DNA of 34,474 bases from SIAJ01 sp036266155 (lineage in GTDB: Bacteria; Planctomycetota; Planctomycetia; Gemmatales; Gemmataceae). Location: positions 1 through 34,474 of the forward strand of contig DATANR010000339.1 in NCBI GenBank assembly GCA_036266155.1. Direction: 5' to 3'. This document shows positions 24,791 to 34,474 of this stretch, piece after piece (position 1 is the stretch's first letter; each line of letters starts with the position of its first letter). The position numbers were made by a program, and so were the translations under genes. The notes under the pieces are model-generated. The model worked only from the letters and a program-made list of their open reading frames with translations. It was not told the origin of the DNA and made no database searches.

Positions 24791-27700
24791 GCAGCAGATC
24801 AGGCGGCGGACTCATCGGTCGGCTCGCGGACGATTTTGACATGGCCTGGCGCGCAAGTCCGCCGGCGAATATCGAAGAATTCTATCGCCGAATACTGAAC
24901 GGTGAGGCCAGTGTCCTGGACGATGCAGGCCGTCTATCGCTGTTGGAAGAATTGATCAAGCTCGACCTTGAATTCCGGTGGCGTGCGTCGGGGAGCAGCT
25001 CCGCGGCTTGGCGCGTCCGCGACTACATTCAACGCTTCGCCGAGTTGCGGGCGGTAGGATGGAATCCAACTCCTCTGTTGTGCGAAGAATTTCGGGCACG
25101 GTGGCAATGGGGCGATCGGCCGAGCCGCCAGAGTTTTGCACGCGAATATCCTCAGCTCGAAACGTCAATTACACCGCTCTTGTTCAAGATCGAACAAAGT
25201 TTGCATAGCCAGATTGAGAATCCGCCGTCCCTATTTAGGACTGGATCGTTTGTTCCTCGTCAAGATGATGTCAAGTCGACCGATCTATCAGGAGCGGAGC
25301 AAGCCAATCTTAATGCTGCGCAATCAACGATTCAGGGTTATGAGATCAAGGGCGAACTGGGCCGCGGCGGCATGGGAATCGTCTACAAGGCATGGGACCA
25401 GCGGCTGAAGCGGATGGTGGCGTTGAAAATCATTATTTCCGGCGCCCTGGCCGGCGAAAATGAAATGGCGCGCTTCCGGAAGGAGGCACAGGCCGTCGCC
25501 CAGCTCAAGCACCCCAACATCGTTCAGGTTTTTGGCTTGGGCGAGCATGACAATCGGCCCTATTACGTGCTGGAATATATTCGCGGCGGCAGTTTGTCGC
25601 GGTATCTGCGCGGCACATCTCAGCCGCCAAAACTCGCCGCCGAGTTCGTGGCGACGCTTTCCCGTGCGATGGCGGTTGCGCATCAAGCAGGAATCGTCCA
25701 TCGGGACTTGAAGCCAGCCAACATATTGCTCGATATCGATCAATCGGACGAATTACGGCCGGACAAACCGACGGGAGCGCAACTGGCGCGCCTCCGGCCC
25801 AAGATTGCTGATTTCGGTCTGGCCAAGCAAATCGGCGACGATGGCGGACAAACCCAGAGCGGAGCTGTCGTCGGCACTCCGAACTACATGGCCCCGGAGC
25901 AGGCGGAAGGGCGGACGAAGGACGTCGGGCCTGCAAGCGACATCTACGCCCTGGGCGCCATCCTCTATGAGATGTTGGTCGGGCGGCCGCCGTTCCAGGG
26001 TGCGACGGTGGTAGAGACGCTGGACTTGGTGCGTGAACAGGAACCGGTGTCGCCGCGACTGTTGCAGCCCGGTGTGCCGCGTGATTTGGAGACGATTTGC
26101 CTCAAATGCCTTTCCAAGGAGCCGGAACAGCGTTATCGAACGGCAATTGAACTTGGCGAAGACTTGCAGCGCTTCGTGGATGGAAAGCCGATCCTGGCAC
26201 GGCCGGTTGGCTCGTTCGAGCAGGCCTGGAAGTTCTACCGTCGCAACCCTCGCGTTGTGTATACAGGCGCCGGCATCGTCGTGCTCTTGCTCCTGTTAGT
26301 CGCTGCTTCTGGCGTGTTGGCAGTGTTATCGGCACGCAAGACCAAGGCCGAGGGTGATAAGAACGCTGCCGAACTTGCAAAGGTGAAGGCCGAAGGAGAA
26401 ACGGTCAAGGCACAAAGCGACAAACAAGCAGCCGACCTTGCCAAGTTGAAAGCCGAGGGCGAAAAAAACGAAGCGGAATTGAAAGCGGCGAAGGAAATCG
26501 AGGTGAGGCAACGCGACCTGCTCATCGGTGTGGCTGAACGTGAGTTGTCTTCAAACGGTGACGTTGCTTTGGCGGAGAAAAGACTTGATGAATACAACAA
26601 AGAATATCGTGCATGGGAATGGGATTACTTGAACCGGCTGTGTGATGGGGCTCGCGAGCCGCTTAAGGGCCATGAAGCCGGGCTTTGGAGCGTTGCATTC
26701 AATCCAAATAACGAAGAGATTGCAACCGCCAGCATTGATGGATACGTCGGGCTATGGAACGTATCGAGTGGAGAGTTTACTAAGCGCGATGGGCATCGCT
26801 CTGATTTGGGACCGGCAGTGACTGCCGCGCGCGCGATTAACGATGCGAACACCAATGTCAACCTAGCGCAACTTAGGAATACGATTCTGGGCGGGTTGAA
26901 TAGCGTTGCGGGAGGCAATGGCGACATTGAAAAGCTTCTGCCCTTTCCGGCCGTCCCCCTTTCGGCAACTACTCAGGGGATACCTAAGCACATATCACCA
27001 GTTTTGCGAGTTGCATACAGTCAAGATGGCCAGTATCTCGCATCCGGCGGTCTCGATCCCAACGTTATCTCCCCAGATAGGCTGTCGAAGCCGAATGCCA
27101 AATGGGATCCGAAAGGGAGAGTCATTGTTTGGGACAGGAATGGGAAAAAGGTCAAGGAATTCGACAGCCACAAATTCATGGTCACCGCCCTGGCGCTTAG
27201 TCCTAAAGGCGAGCAAGTCGCTTCCGCAGGAATGGATGACAACCATTGCTGGAAGTTATGGAACAGAGCGACCGGCGATGTCATCCATGAGTTTCAAGGT
27301 CACAAGGGGTGGGTCAGTCAGGCCCGGTTCAGCCCCGATGGCAAGTACGTCGTGACGGGCAGTACCGATGGCACCGCAATTCTCTGGGAACTCGCGACTC
27401 GCAAACCGAAATACACGTTCGTCCACCATCATGCGACGGTTCACGATGTGGCGTTCACCACGCGTGGGGATTTGCTTGCCACGGCAGGCATGGACGGGAA
27501 CGTATTTATTTGGAATCTGGATCTGGCGGACCCCGCACGTGAACCGGTCCAGAGATTGAGCGGCCACATCGGCTCGGCGCTTGGCGTGTCGTTTAACCAC
27601 AACGGCACGCGCGTCGCTTCCGGAGGCTTCGATCGCACGGTACGTGTGTGGGATCCCAAGACCGGCGCCGAGAAGATTACTCTCCGCGGCCACACGGATT

Positions 27701-28767
27701 GTGTCTGGAGCGTGGCCTTCAGCAACGACGGTCTGCGGATTGCGTCCGCGAGCTTTGACGGCACGGCACGCATTTGGGATGGTACGCCGCAGCAAGAACA
27801 GAGCCTGCCAGGAGAGTTCACTATTCCGAAGCATGTGGCCGACGAGAAAAAAGGAGACGACGATCACCGCGTGAATCGACTGATTTTCGATCGAGATCGC
27901 AAACGGCTAATCACAGCGAGCTGGGATCGAACCGTCGGCGTGTGGGATGCGCAAACGGGAGAGAATGTCCTTCCGCCACTGAATCATGACGGTCCCGTTT
28001 GGGGAGTCGCCGTCAATCCAAAAGGGAACCGCATTGTGTCGGGGAGCTGGGATACAACTGTCCGCTTGTGGGATGCCAACAACGGCAATGAGCTACGCCG
28101 ACCAAACGACACTACCGGTGAACCCCACTTTGCACGACTCACGAGCCCAGTTCAGAGCGTTGCGATGAGTCACGATGGCAAACGGGTCGTGGCCGGAACA
28201 TGGGACGGCACCGTCATGGGTTGGGAAATCGAGACAGGCAAAGAAGTCATCAACCGCAGGCTTCATTACCTTCCGATTTTCGGGATGGTGTTTAGTCCTG
28301 ATGACAAGTATTTGGTGACGGCTAGCGGCGACCGCACAGCAAAGATTTGGAGAATTGGCTCGAACGACGACGGATTTCCGCTTCAAGATCATACCGCTAC
28401 TGTTTTCAGCGTCGCATTCGATAAGTCCGGGGATCGAGTTGCAACGGCAAGTTGGGACAAGTCGGTCATTATTTGGAAATACGCGAGCGGACGTGCGACG
28501 TTCGAAAGACGACTAGGCGACGCGAAGGACGGGCACACGGACTATGTGTATGGTTTAGCTTTCGACCCATCGGGAGAACGCCTGGCAACGGTTGGCAATG
28601 ATAAGACTTTGCGGTTTTGGAACGTCAAGACCGGTCAAAGGATCGGTGAAACAAAGACTCTACGCGGCGTTATTTGGGACGTGGCGTATCACCCCGATGG
28701 CGATCGTGTTGCTACCGCTATATGGAATCCAAAATGCTGGATAAAAGTCGTGAAAGTTGGTCGTTGA
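24787..28767 (+). CDS. Ser/Thr receptor kinase with 14 WD40 repeats
   Basis: The product is 1326 residues from ATG 24787, with AAGGAG about 8 nt upstream inside the sigma factor gene. Residues 1-180 are a helical lead-in. The kinase (about 185-460) has GRGGMG after G192, ATP Lys K214, catalytic D307 in HRDLKPAN, DFG at 342-344 and GTPNYMAPEQ. A transmembrane helix is at about 490-516 and is followed by a Lys/Glu/Ala coiled coil (517-580) with repeats of the type KAEGEKNEAEL. From about 625 to the end I count 14 WD40 repeats, enough for two seven-bladed propellers, predicted to lie outside the membrane. Repeat 2 carries a long insert. The propellers would sense a protein ligand or assemble a complex, and the kinase may then act on the cotranscribed sigma factor. 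A 20-nt hairpin repeat begins right after the stop. Confidence 0.92.
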   Translation: MSSRSGGGLIGRLADDFDMAWRASPPANIEEFYRRILNGEASVLDDAGRLSLLEELIKLDLEFRWRASGSSSAAWRVRDYIQRFAELRAVGWNPTPLLCEEFRARWQWGDRPSRQSFAREYPQLETSITPLLFKIEQSLHSQIENPPSLFRTGSFVPRQDDVKSTDLSGAEQANLNAAQSTIQGYEIKGELGRGGMGIVYKAWDQRLKRMVALKIIISGALAGENEMARFRKEAQAVAQLKHPNIVQVFGLGEHDNRPYYVLEYIRGGSLSRYLRGTSQPPKLAAEFVATLSRAMAVAHQAGIVHRDLKPANILLDIDQSDELRPDKPTGAQLARLRPKIADFGLAKQIGDDGGQTQSGAVVGTPNYMAPEQAEGRTKDVGPASDIYALGAILYEMLVGRPPFQGATVVETLDLVREQEPVSPRLLQPGVPRDLETICLKCLSKEPEQRYRTAIELGEDLQRFVDGKPILARPVGSFEQAWKFYRRNPRVVYTGAGIVVLLLLLVAASGVLAVLSARKTKAEGDKNAAELAKVKAEGETVKAQSDKQAADLAKLKAEGEKNEAELKAAKEIEVRQRDLLIGVAERELSSNGDVALAEKRLDEYNKEYRAWEWDYLNRLCDGAREPLKGHEAGLWSVAFNPNNEEIATASIDGYVGLWNVSSGEFTKRDGHRSDLGPAVTAARAINDANTNVNLAQLRNTILGGLNSVAGGNGDIEKLLPFPAVPLSATTQGIPKHISPVLRVAYSQDGQYLASGGLDPNVISPDRLSKPNAKWDPKGRVIVWDRNGKKVKEFDSHKFMVTALALSPKGEQVASAGMDDNHCWKLWNRATGDVIHEFQGHKGWVSQARFSPDGKYVVTGSTDGTAILWELATRKPKYTFVHHHATVHDVAFTTRGDLLATAGMDGNVFIWNLDLADPAREPVQRLSGHIGSALGVSFNHNGTRVASGGFDRTVRVWDPKTGAEKITLRGHTDCVWSVAFSNDGLRIASASFDGTARIWDGTPQQEQSLPGEFTIPKHVADEKKGDDDHRVNRLIFDRDRKRLITASWDRTVGVWDAQTGENVLPPLNHDGPVWGVAVNPKGNRIVSGSWDTTVRLWDANNGNELRRPNDTTGEPHFARLTSPVQSVAMSHDGKRVVAGTWDGTVMGWEIETGKEVINRRLHYLPIFGMVFSPDDKYLVTASGDRTAKIWRIGSNDDGFPLQDHTATVFSVAFDKSGDRVATASWDKSVIIWKYASGRATFERRLGDAKDGHTDYVYGLAFDPSGERLATVGNDKTLRFWNVKTGQRIGETKTLRGVIWDVAYHPDGDRVATAIWNPKCWIKVVKVGR

Positions 28768-28787
28768 CGGAAATCTGGCGACTTCCG
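28768..28787. repeat. 20-nt hairpin repeat immediately after the WD40 kinase stop
   Basis: CGGAAATCTGGCGACTTCCG starts at the first base after TGA 28765-28767. It is an 8-bp stem with one mismatch around TGGC and differs by one base from the consensus unit found in the 9175-9274 element. It could act as a transcription end or mRNA-stability hairpin. From here to 29005 (238 bp) I see no gene. Confidence 0.55.
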
Positions 28788-29005
28788 TTCCGCATCGCAC
28801 TGACGCCTGAAGTCGCGGGCGTCTTCGCGCGCAAGCGTGAATGGCCGAATGGCGGCTGAGAGTGGAAACGAAGAATCGATGATGGGTGGCGTCAGTCGTT
28901 TGACAACGTTCGCACATTGGCCAATGTTTGTCTCAGATTCGCGCCAAGATGCCGGTGATGTGCCCGGCGTCGCCACAGCTTGCCTGGCCGCAAGCGCCCG
29001 AGCCG

Positions 29006-32000
29006 ATGCGTACCGTGAAATCATCCACCTGGAACGCCGTTTTCGTTCGCCGCGCCCATTGCTCGACTCGGCAGAACCGCTGCCCTATCAATCGCTTCCG
29101 TCCGAAACTGGAAGCGCTCGACGATCGTCTCGCTCCGGCGACGTTGACGGTCAATTCCCTCGCGAACTCGACCGGCGGATCGCAACTGACCCTGCGTGAT
29201 GCGATCCTGGCGGTCGATGCCGGCAGCTACAGCGGACCGGCATCCGGCCAAGTAACCGGCACGTTTGGCAGCAATGACACGATCCAATTCCAGTCCGGCC
29301 TCAATGGTACGCTCTCGCTGTCAATTGCCAATGGCACGATGGTGATTTCCAAAAACGTCACGATCGCCGCCAATCCTGCTCTCAACGCCATCACGATCAA
29401 CGGACAGACCAACGCGGGAATTTTCCAGGTCAACAGCCCAGCCGCAGCAACGATCAGTGGCTTGACGCTCACGAGAGGTAAAGACGCGGGCAACGTATTC
29501 GGCGGCATCTACGTTCAGGCCGGCGCCAACCTCACGATTAACGGCTGCACCCTGACCAGCAATCAGTCCACGGGCGTCGGCGGCGGCGCGATCCTCAATG
29601 CTGGGACGCTGACCGCGACGAATTGCACCTTCAACGCCAACACCGGCGTGGTCGGCGGCGCCATCGACAACGTCAGCGGCGCGACCGCGACCTTGATCAA
29701 CTGCACCATCTCCGGCAACCAAGCCACGACCGCCTCCGGCGCCGGCGGCGGTGTCGCCAATGCCGGCAGCATGACGCTGCTCAATACTATCGTGGCTCAG
29801 AACACGTCGGCGGGAGTTGATCCGGACGTGGTCGGCGCGTTCACCAGCGCCGGTCACAACCTGATCGGCAATGCGACGGGTGCGACCGGCTTCACCGACG
29901 GCTCCAACGGCGATCAAGTCAGCGTCGCGGCGCCGTTCACGGGCGATGTGACCGACGGCCTGCCCACCATTGCGAATGTCTCTAGCACGGCCGGGCTGGT
30001 GGTTGGCCAGATCGTCACCGCCGCGTCGGGCGCTTTCCCGGCCGAATCGGTCATCGTGGCCATTGGGCCCCACACCGTCACGCTGAGCCGGGTGGCCACA
30101 GCGACGCACATGGGAGACACGCTGACAAGTTCCGTCTATGCCGTCCTCGGCCTGTTGCAGAACAACGGCGGCGGCATCCAGACCATGGCCCCGAGGCCGA
30201 TGAGCCCCGCCATCGACGCCGGCGCCAACAGCGATGCCGTGCTGACGGTGCCGGCAAACGACGAGCGCGGCGTCAGCGCAGCCCAAGCGGGGACCGTCGA
30301 CATCGGCGCCGTCGAGGCAAATCAACTCCTCGTGACCAATCTCAACGACGCTGGTGCTGGTTCGCTGCGCGACGCCTTGACGCAGTCCTACAGCACACCC
30401 GGCACCGTTTTGATCGACTTCCAGGCTGGCTTGACCGGAACCATCTCGCTGACGACCGGCCGGCTGGAAATCGTCCATGACGATTGGGTCCGCGGCCCCG
30501 GTGCGTCGCAGATCACCGTCGACGGCAATCTGAATTACTGGTGCTTCGGCGTCAACTCGCAGTATCTCTCCGCGGGGAATCTGCACACGGCGATTTGCGG
30601 CCTGACCATGACGCATGGCAAACAGACCCAAGGGGGGATCAGCGACGGCCGCGGCGGTGCGATCAGCTATCGCGGCGGCTTCCCGAACGACTACCACCTC
30701 ACGGTCAAAGACTGCGTCATCGAGAACAGCGTCAACGGCGGCATCTATGCCGAGGACCGGCTTTCAGTCATCAATTGCCAGATCCTCAACAACACCGGCC
30801 ACGGCATCAACATCAACGGCGACGACTTCGACCTTACCAATAGCTGGATCGCCGGCAACACGCAGAAGGGCGTCAACGCCGACGTCGATTCCGTGTTGAC
30901 CAATTGCACGCTGTCCGGCAACGGCGAGAACGGCATCCGCAACGGCGACCACAATGAAATCCTGACCAACTGCACCGTGACCGGCAACAACGCCGGCGTC
31001 GAAGTGTGCATGGATGACATTGGCCTTTACACCAACTGCACGATCATCGGCAACACGGTAGAAGACGCCCGCACGGTGGTCGGCCCGCCGCCCCAATACG
31101 TCGGCAACATGCTCTTTGACAACTCCATCGTCGGCAAGATGGTCATCCAGTGGGGCATCTTCACGTCGCTCGGCAACAACATCTTCGACAACGGCTTCCC
31201 GGGAACGATGCTGTCCAGCGATGTGTCAGCTCCCGCGATTACCTCGTCGAACGTCGGCTCTGGCGGATTCTTGACGAGCGGCCAGTACTACTACGTAATC
31301 GGCGCGGTGACTGCGTCGGGGACTCTGACCTCGATCGAGTGGCCGGTGACGATCAGCGGCAGCAGTTCGAAGGTGACACTGAACTGGACGGCGCCGATCA
31401 ATCTCCCGGGCGTGACCGGTTACCAGATCTATCGCGGCACCACGAAAGGCGGCGAAAAACTGATCGCCTCGGTCGCAGCGGGGGCGACCAGCTTTGGCGA
31501 CACCGGCCTCGCGGCGACCACGAACGCTCCGTTGCTCCTCGGTTTGCTGAGCGACAACGGCGGCCCCGTGCCGACCTTGGCCCCGACCGCGGCCGGCAGC
31601 GTCTTCGCTAGCAACAAGGCGAATCCGGTTTACGCCCCCTTCCTCGATGCAAGTGGGCACTTTCGGAATCCAATTCTGCCCGGCATCGGCGCGTTTGAAT
31701 CGCCGAGCAGCACGCCGAATACGCTTTCACTCAATCCCACAACTTTGCCGGGGATCGACCAGGGGCTCGGGTACTCCCACGCCATCACCGCCACCGGCGG
31801 CACCGGCACCGGTTATCAATTTGGCGTCACCGCCGGCGCGCTGCCACAGGGATTCACCCTCTTTAGCGATGGCACTTTAACGGGGCACGCAGCCACGCCG
31901 GGCTCTCATAGCTTCACCGTGACCGGCTTCGATAGTGCCGGCAGCTTTGGCAGCAAGAACTTCACGGTGACTGTGAACGCGCTCCCAACGTTCACGACCA

Positions 32001-34474
32001 GTAGCCTTGTCACTGGCACGGAGAACGCCACTTATCACCAGGCCATTCAAATCAATGGCGGCACTGGGCCGTTCGTCTGGAGTTACACAGGGACTCTTCC
32101 AAGCGGGGTCACGTTCGATACCGGCACGGGTACGTTCGTCGGCACGCCGGCGGCAGGCTCTGCGGGCACTTACACCAACATCCAGGTTGCCGCCACGGAT
32201 AGTGACGGCCAAAGTGCGACACAGACCTATTCCATGACCATCCACTGGGTCATCGGCCTGAGCCCGGCACTTCCGGGAGACACCGTCACCTTCGCCTACA
32301 ACCACTCGCAAGCCATCACCGGGGGCAGCGGAAGTTACAGCGGCCTGACCGTGACCGGCTTGCCGACCGGCTTGACGGCATCCCTCTCCGGCACCACGCT
32401 CACGATCAGCGGCACGCCGACGGTGACTGGCACCTTCACGCTGAACATCTCTCTCCACGTCGACGGCAACAACAGCGACAGCGACGTTGCCATCGAGAGC
32501 CTGACCATCAACCCGATGCTCGGCATCACGACATCGTCGCTGCCGAATTGGACCGAGACGCTGGCATTCAACCAGCCGATCGCCACCACGGGTGGCACCG
32601 GACCGTTCTCATTCATCGTGTCAGCCGGCGCGTTGCCGCCGGGCCTGAGCATCGACAGCACGACGGGCGTCATCAGTGGCACGCCGACGGTCGGCAGCGG
32701 CGGCAGCTATCTGTTCACGGTCGCCGTCGCCGATGCCGCTGGCGCTGCCGACATCCATCAGTACAGCATGGACATCAGCGCCGTGAGTCTCGGATCAATC
32801 TCGTTCGACCAGTGGACGATGAATAAGACCGGCTTCGCGGGCACGATTGCCGCGAGCACGGGCACGGGCGCATTCACGCTGAGCATGACCAGCGGCAAGC
32901 TGCCCACGGGCATGACTTATGCGCTGAACAACGGCATCATCGCGATCGCAGGCAAACCAACGGTCGCCGGCAATTACACCTTCACCCTGAAGTTGACCGA
33001 CAGCCTCGGTGTCTCGGCGATCAAGAGTTACGCGATCGGCATCGACCCCGCGACGACGTTGATTTGGACGGGCCTCGGCGCCGACGCCGACTGGATGACG
33101 CCGGGCAACTGGCTCGGCGGAAAGGCCCCCGTGGCGGGCAACAACATCGTCTTCGGCTCGGGTGCAGCGCAGAAGACTGCCAACAATAACTTCCCCGTAG
33201 GGACAAAGTTTGGCGCCATCAACTTTTCGGATGGGGGTTACACGATCACCGGCAACAGCCTCAAGCTCGCGAGCGGGATCAACTCGATTAGCACCACCAG
33301 CGGGACCGACACCGTTGCCTTGAATATCACGCTGGCCGCGACTGAGAAGTTCAACATCGCCGGCAACACGCTGATCGATGTGACCGGCAACATCAGCGGC
33401 ACGAAGTTCGGCGTTACCAAGATCGGATCCGGAACGCTCGCGTTAGACAGCCCGACTGGCAACAGTTACACCGGTCTCACAACCGTCACCGGCGGCACGC
33501 TGCAACTCAACACGAGTAACCAGATCGTCGACACCGCGAGCGTTACAATCAACGCCGGCGCGACGTTTGATTTGAATGGTCACGACGAAACGGTCACCAA
33601 CTTGACGTTCACCGGCGGCACGGTCAATTCCGGCGTCGGCACTCTCACATTGAGCGGCGCCATCTTGAGCAATGCCGCGACTTTGCCGGCCGCCATCAAT
33701 GGCAAGCTGAACCTGACCGCGGCCGCGCCCAAGTTAACCGTGAACAATGGAACCGCCGTCGCCGACCTGACGATCGCGGCCAACATCAACGCCGCCAGCC
33801 TGAACAAGGTCGGCCCCGGCACGCTGGTCTTGTCGGGCAACAACAGCTCATATGCCGGAACCACCAAGGTGGGCGCCGGCGTTCTCGATGTGACCGATCC
33901 CGCGGCACTCGGCAGCGGTCCCGTTTTCGCCCTCAAGGGCACAACGCTGCAACTGGACGGCGACGGCCTCACATTCAATAACGCGCTGACGACCGGCGGC
34001 GCGACGCTCAAGAATGTGGCCGGCAGCAATACCTGGGCAGGCACGATTGCCGACACCGCCACCAGCACGGTCAACGTCAATGCCGGCAAGCTGACGATCG
34101 ACGGCGTCATCAGCGGCGTCGGCGGCCTGACCAAGGTGGGCGCGGGCACCCTGATCGTCTCCGCTCTCAACACCTACACCGGACGCACCACCGTGATGGG
34201 CGGCATGCTGGACGGCAGCAAACTCAACGCCCTGACAGTCAACAAGGGCGGCACCTTGGCGCCGGGCGCCACGGCCACCCAGATCTTGAATGCCGGGAAC
34301 GTCACGTTCTCCGCGGGCAGCACCCTGGACGTGACGCTGAACGGAACCACTGCCGGCACCGGTTACGATCAGCTCAATGTCACCGGCAAGGTTGTCTTGA
34401 CCGGATCCACGATGCACGTGAATTTGGGATTCACGCCGACGGTGGGCGACGCGTTCACGCTCATCCAAAACGAT
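29006..34474 (+). CDS. Giant secreted beta-helix / Ig-like / autotransporter-repeat protein (3' end outside window)
   Basis: The frame is open from ATG 29006 to the right edge, 1823 codons without a stop. In-frame ATGs at 28949 and 28958 are alternatives; 29006 places the planctomycete N-terminal motif RFRPKLEALDDRLAPATLTV at residues 30-49. Next comes a parallel beta-helix region (about 60-290) with repeats such as NCTFNANTGVVGGAIDN. It ends in AIDAGANSDAVLTVPANDER, typical of choice-of-anchor Q domains. A second beta helix (about 430-740) follows, then an FN3-like stretch (GVTGYQIYRGTTKGGEKL). Five putative Ig (He_PIG) modules cover about 905-1350, each with a phrase like ALPPGLSIDSTTGVISGTPT. 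From about 1355 there are autotransporter-associated beta-strand repeats (NKVGPGTLVLSGNNSSYAGT, TKVGAGTLIVSALNTYTGRT). It is a cell-surface or matrix protein; adhesion is inference. No beta-barrel is visible inside the window. Confidence 0.9.
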   Translation, partial: MRTVKSSTWNAVFVRRAHCSTRQNRCPINRFRPKLEALDDRLAPATLTVNSLANSTGGSQLTLRDAILAVDAGSYSGPASGQVTGTFGSNDTIQFQSGLNGTLSLSIANGTMVISKNVTIAANPALNAITINGQTNAGIFQVNSPAAATISGLTLTRGKDAGNVFGGIYVQAGANLTINGCTLTSNQSTGVGGGAILNAGTLTATNCTFNANTGVVGGAIDNVSGATATLINCTISGNQATTASGAGGGVANAGSMTLLNTIVAQNTSAGVDPDVVGAFTSAGHNLIGNATGATGFTDGSNGDQVSVAAPFTGDVTDGLPTIANVSSTAGLVVGQIVTAASGAFPAESVIVAIGPHTVTLSRVATATHMGDTLTSSVYAVLGLLQNNGGGIQTMAPRPMSPAIDAGANSDAVLTVPANDERGVSAAQAGTVDIGAVEANQLLVTNLNDAGAGSLRDALTQSYSTPGTVLIDFQAGLTGTISLTTGRLEIVHDDWVRGPGASQITVDGNLNYWCFGVNSQYLSAGNLHTAICGLTMTHGKQTQGGISDGRGGAISYRGGFPNDYHLTVKDCVIENSVNGGIYAEDRLSVINCQILNNTGHGININGDDFDLTNSWIAGNTQKGVNADVDSVLTNCTLSGNGENGIRNGDHNEILTNCTVTGNNAGVEVCMDDIGLYTNCTIIGNTVEDARTVVGPPPQYVGNMLFDNSIVGKMVIQWGIFTSLGNNIFDNGFPGTMLSSDVSAPAITSSNVGSGGFLTSGQYYYVIGAVTASGTLTSIEWPVTISGSSSKVTLNWTAPINLPGVTGYQIYRGTTKGGEKLIASVAAGATSFGDTGLAATTNAPLLLGLLSDNGGPVPTLAPTAAGSVFASNKANPVYAPFLDASGHFRNPILPGIGAFESPSSTPNTLSLNPTTLPGIDQGLGYSHAITATGGTGTGYQFGVTAGALPQGFTLFSDGTLTGHAATPGSHSFTVTGFDSAGSFGSKNFTVTVNALPTFTTSSLVTGTENATYHQAIQINGGTGPFVWSYTGTLPSGVTFDTGTGTFVGTPAAGSAGTYTNIQVAATDSDGQSATQTYSMTIHWVIGLSPALPGDTVTFAYNHSQAITGGSGSYSGLTVTGLPTGLTASLSGTTLTISGTPTVTGTFTLNISLHVDGNNSDSDVAIESLTINPMLGITTSSLPNWTETLAFNQPIATTGGTGPFSFIVSAGALPPGLSIDSTTGVISGTPTVGSGGSYLFTVAVADAAGAADIHQYSMDISAVSLGSISFDQWTMNKTGFAGTIAASTGTGAFTLSMTSGKLPTGMTYALNNGIIAIAGKPTVAGNYTFTLKLTDSLGVSAIKSYAIGIDPATTLIWTGLGADADWMTPGNWLGGKAPVAGNNIVFGSGAAQKTANNNFPVGTKFGAINFSDGGYTITGNSLKLASGINSISTTSGTDTVALNITLAATEKFNIAGNTLIDVTGNISGTKFGVTKIGSGTLALDSPTGNSYTGLTTVTGGTLQLNTSNQIVDTASVTINAGATFDLNGHDETVTNLTFTGGTVNSGVGTLTLSGAILSNAATLPAAINGKLNLTAAAPKLTVNNGTAVADLTIAANINAASLNKVGPGTLVLSGNNSSYAGTTKVGAGVLDVTDPAALGSGPVFALKGTTLQLDGDGLTFNNALTTGGATLKNVAGSNTWAGTIADTATSTVNVNAGKLTIDGVISGVGGLTKVGAGTLIVSALNTYTGRTTVMGGMLDGSKLNALTVNKGGTLAPGATATQILNAGNVTFSAGSTLDVTLNGTTAGTGYDQLNVTGKVVLTGSTMHVNLGFTPTVGDAFTLIQND

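Noticed and set aside
29321..30697. Minus-strand open frame of 458 codons
   Set aside because: Antisense to the beta-helix repeats of the giant protein; its Gly/Ala/Asp-rich content is what the reverse strand of such repeats gives.
31729..33050. Short tandem DNA repeats or CRISPR-like pattern
   Set aside because: The periodicity comes from homologous protein modules of about 90 residues; there are no identical short repeats with regular spacers.
31877..34468. Several minus-strand frames in the Ig-like and strand-repeat region
   Set aside because: Low-complexity shadows of the giant protein, which has an uninterrupted frame throughout.

Overview
The window looks like a chromosome segment from a planctomycete, most likely Gemmataceae or a close relative. 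The evidence is the density of very large Ser/Thr protein kinases with fused WD40, STAND-NTPase or formylglycine-enzyme-like domains, FHA proteins, an ECF sigma factor overlapping a kinase gene, and a giant secreted beta-helix protein whose N-terminus carries the planctomycete motif FRPKLEALDDRLAPA. This assignment comes from gene families only; there is no rRNA or other marker gene in the window, and I saw no tRNA, CRISPR array or complete insertion sequence.

Layout. 1-2001: the tail of an unidentified gene, then a multihaem c-type cytochrome lacking its N-terminus. 2003-3715: a zinc-ribbon/membrane-anchor protein (minus) and a small secreted protein (plus). 3961-8544: a 1527-residue kinase, STAND-NTPase, transmembrane and FGE-like fusion, preceded by a perfect 12-bp hairpin. 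8572-9315: a short serine-rich ORF and two palindromic repeat elements. 9316-12137: two convergent glycan-related genes, a glycosyltransferase/FkbM methyltransferase fusion and a GT9-like transferase. 12138-12553: mostly non-coding, with a nested inverted repeat. 12554-13504: a stand-alone WD40 propeller. 13600-16524: a two-gene minus-strand operon for sugar-acid catabolism (an aldolase/2-hydroxyacid dehydrogenase fusion plus an SMP-30 lactonase). 16675-17430: a secreted LolA/LppX-like protein. 17636-23897: a minus-strand run of FHA-FHA-ABC exporter, transmembrane kinase and tandem-FHA protein. 24197-28767: an ECF sigma factor overlapping a WD40 receptor kinase. 29006-34474: a giant repeat-rich secreted protein running off the right edge. 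This last reading frame is open for 1823 codons and has no stop inside the window.

How the genes may work together. The window is dominated by phospho-signalling. The 17636-23897 group has the same ingredients as mycobacterial PknF/Rv1747, in which a transmembrane kinase sits beside an ABC exporter with two FHA domains. It is the best candidate here for a little-described system. The ECF sigma/WD40 kinase pair looks like a kinase-controlled transcription switch. The 3961 kinase resembles a sensor with cytoplasmic kinase and NTPase modules and an extracytoplasmic, non-catalytic FGE-fold domain. A 20-nt hairpin unit (consensus CGGAAGTCTGGCGACTTCCG) recurs at 9197, 9231 and 28768, with a related 32-nt repeat at 9243 and 13524. 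This points to a dispersed palindromic repeat family in the genome.
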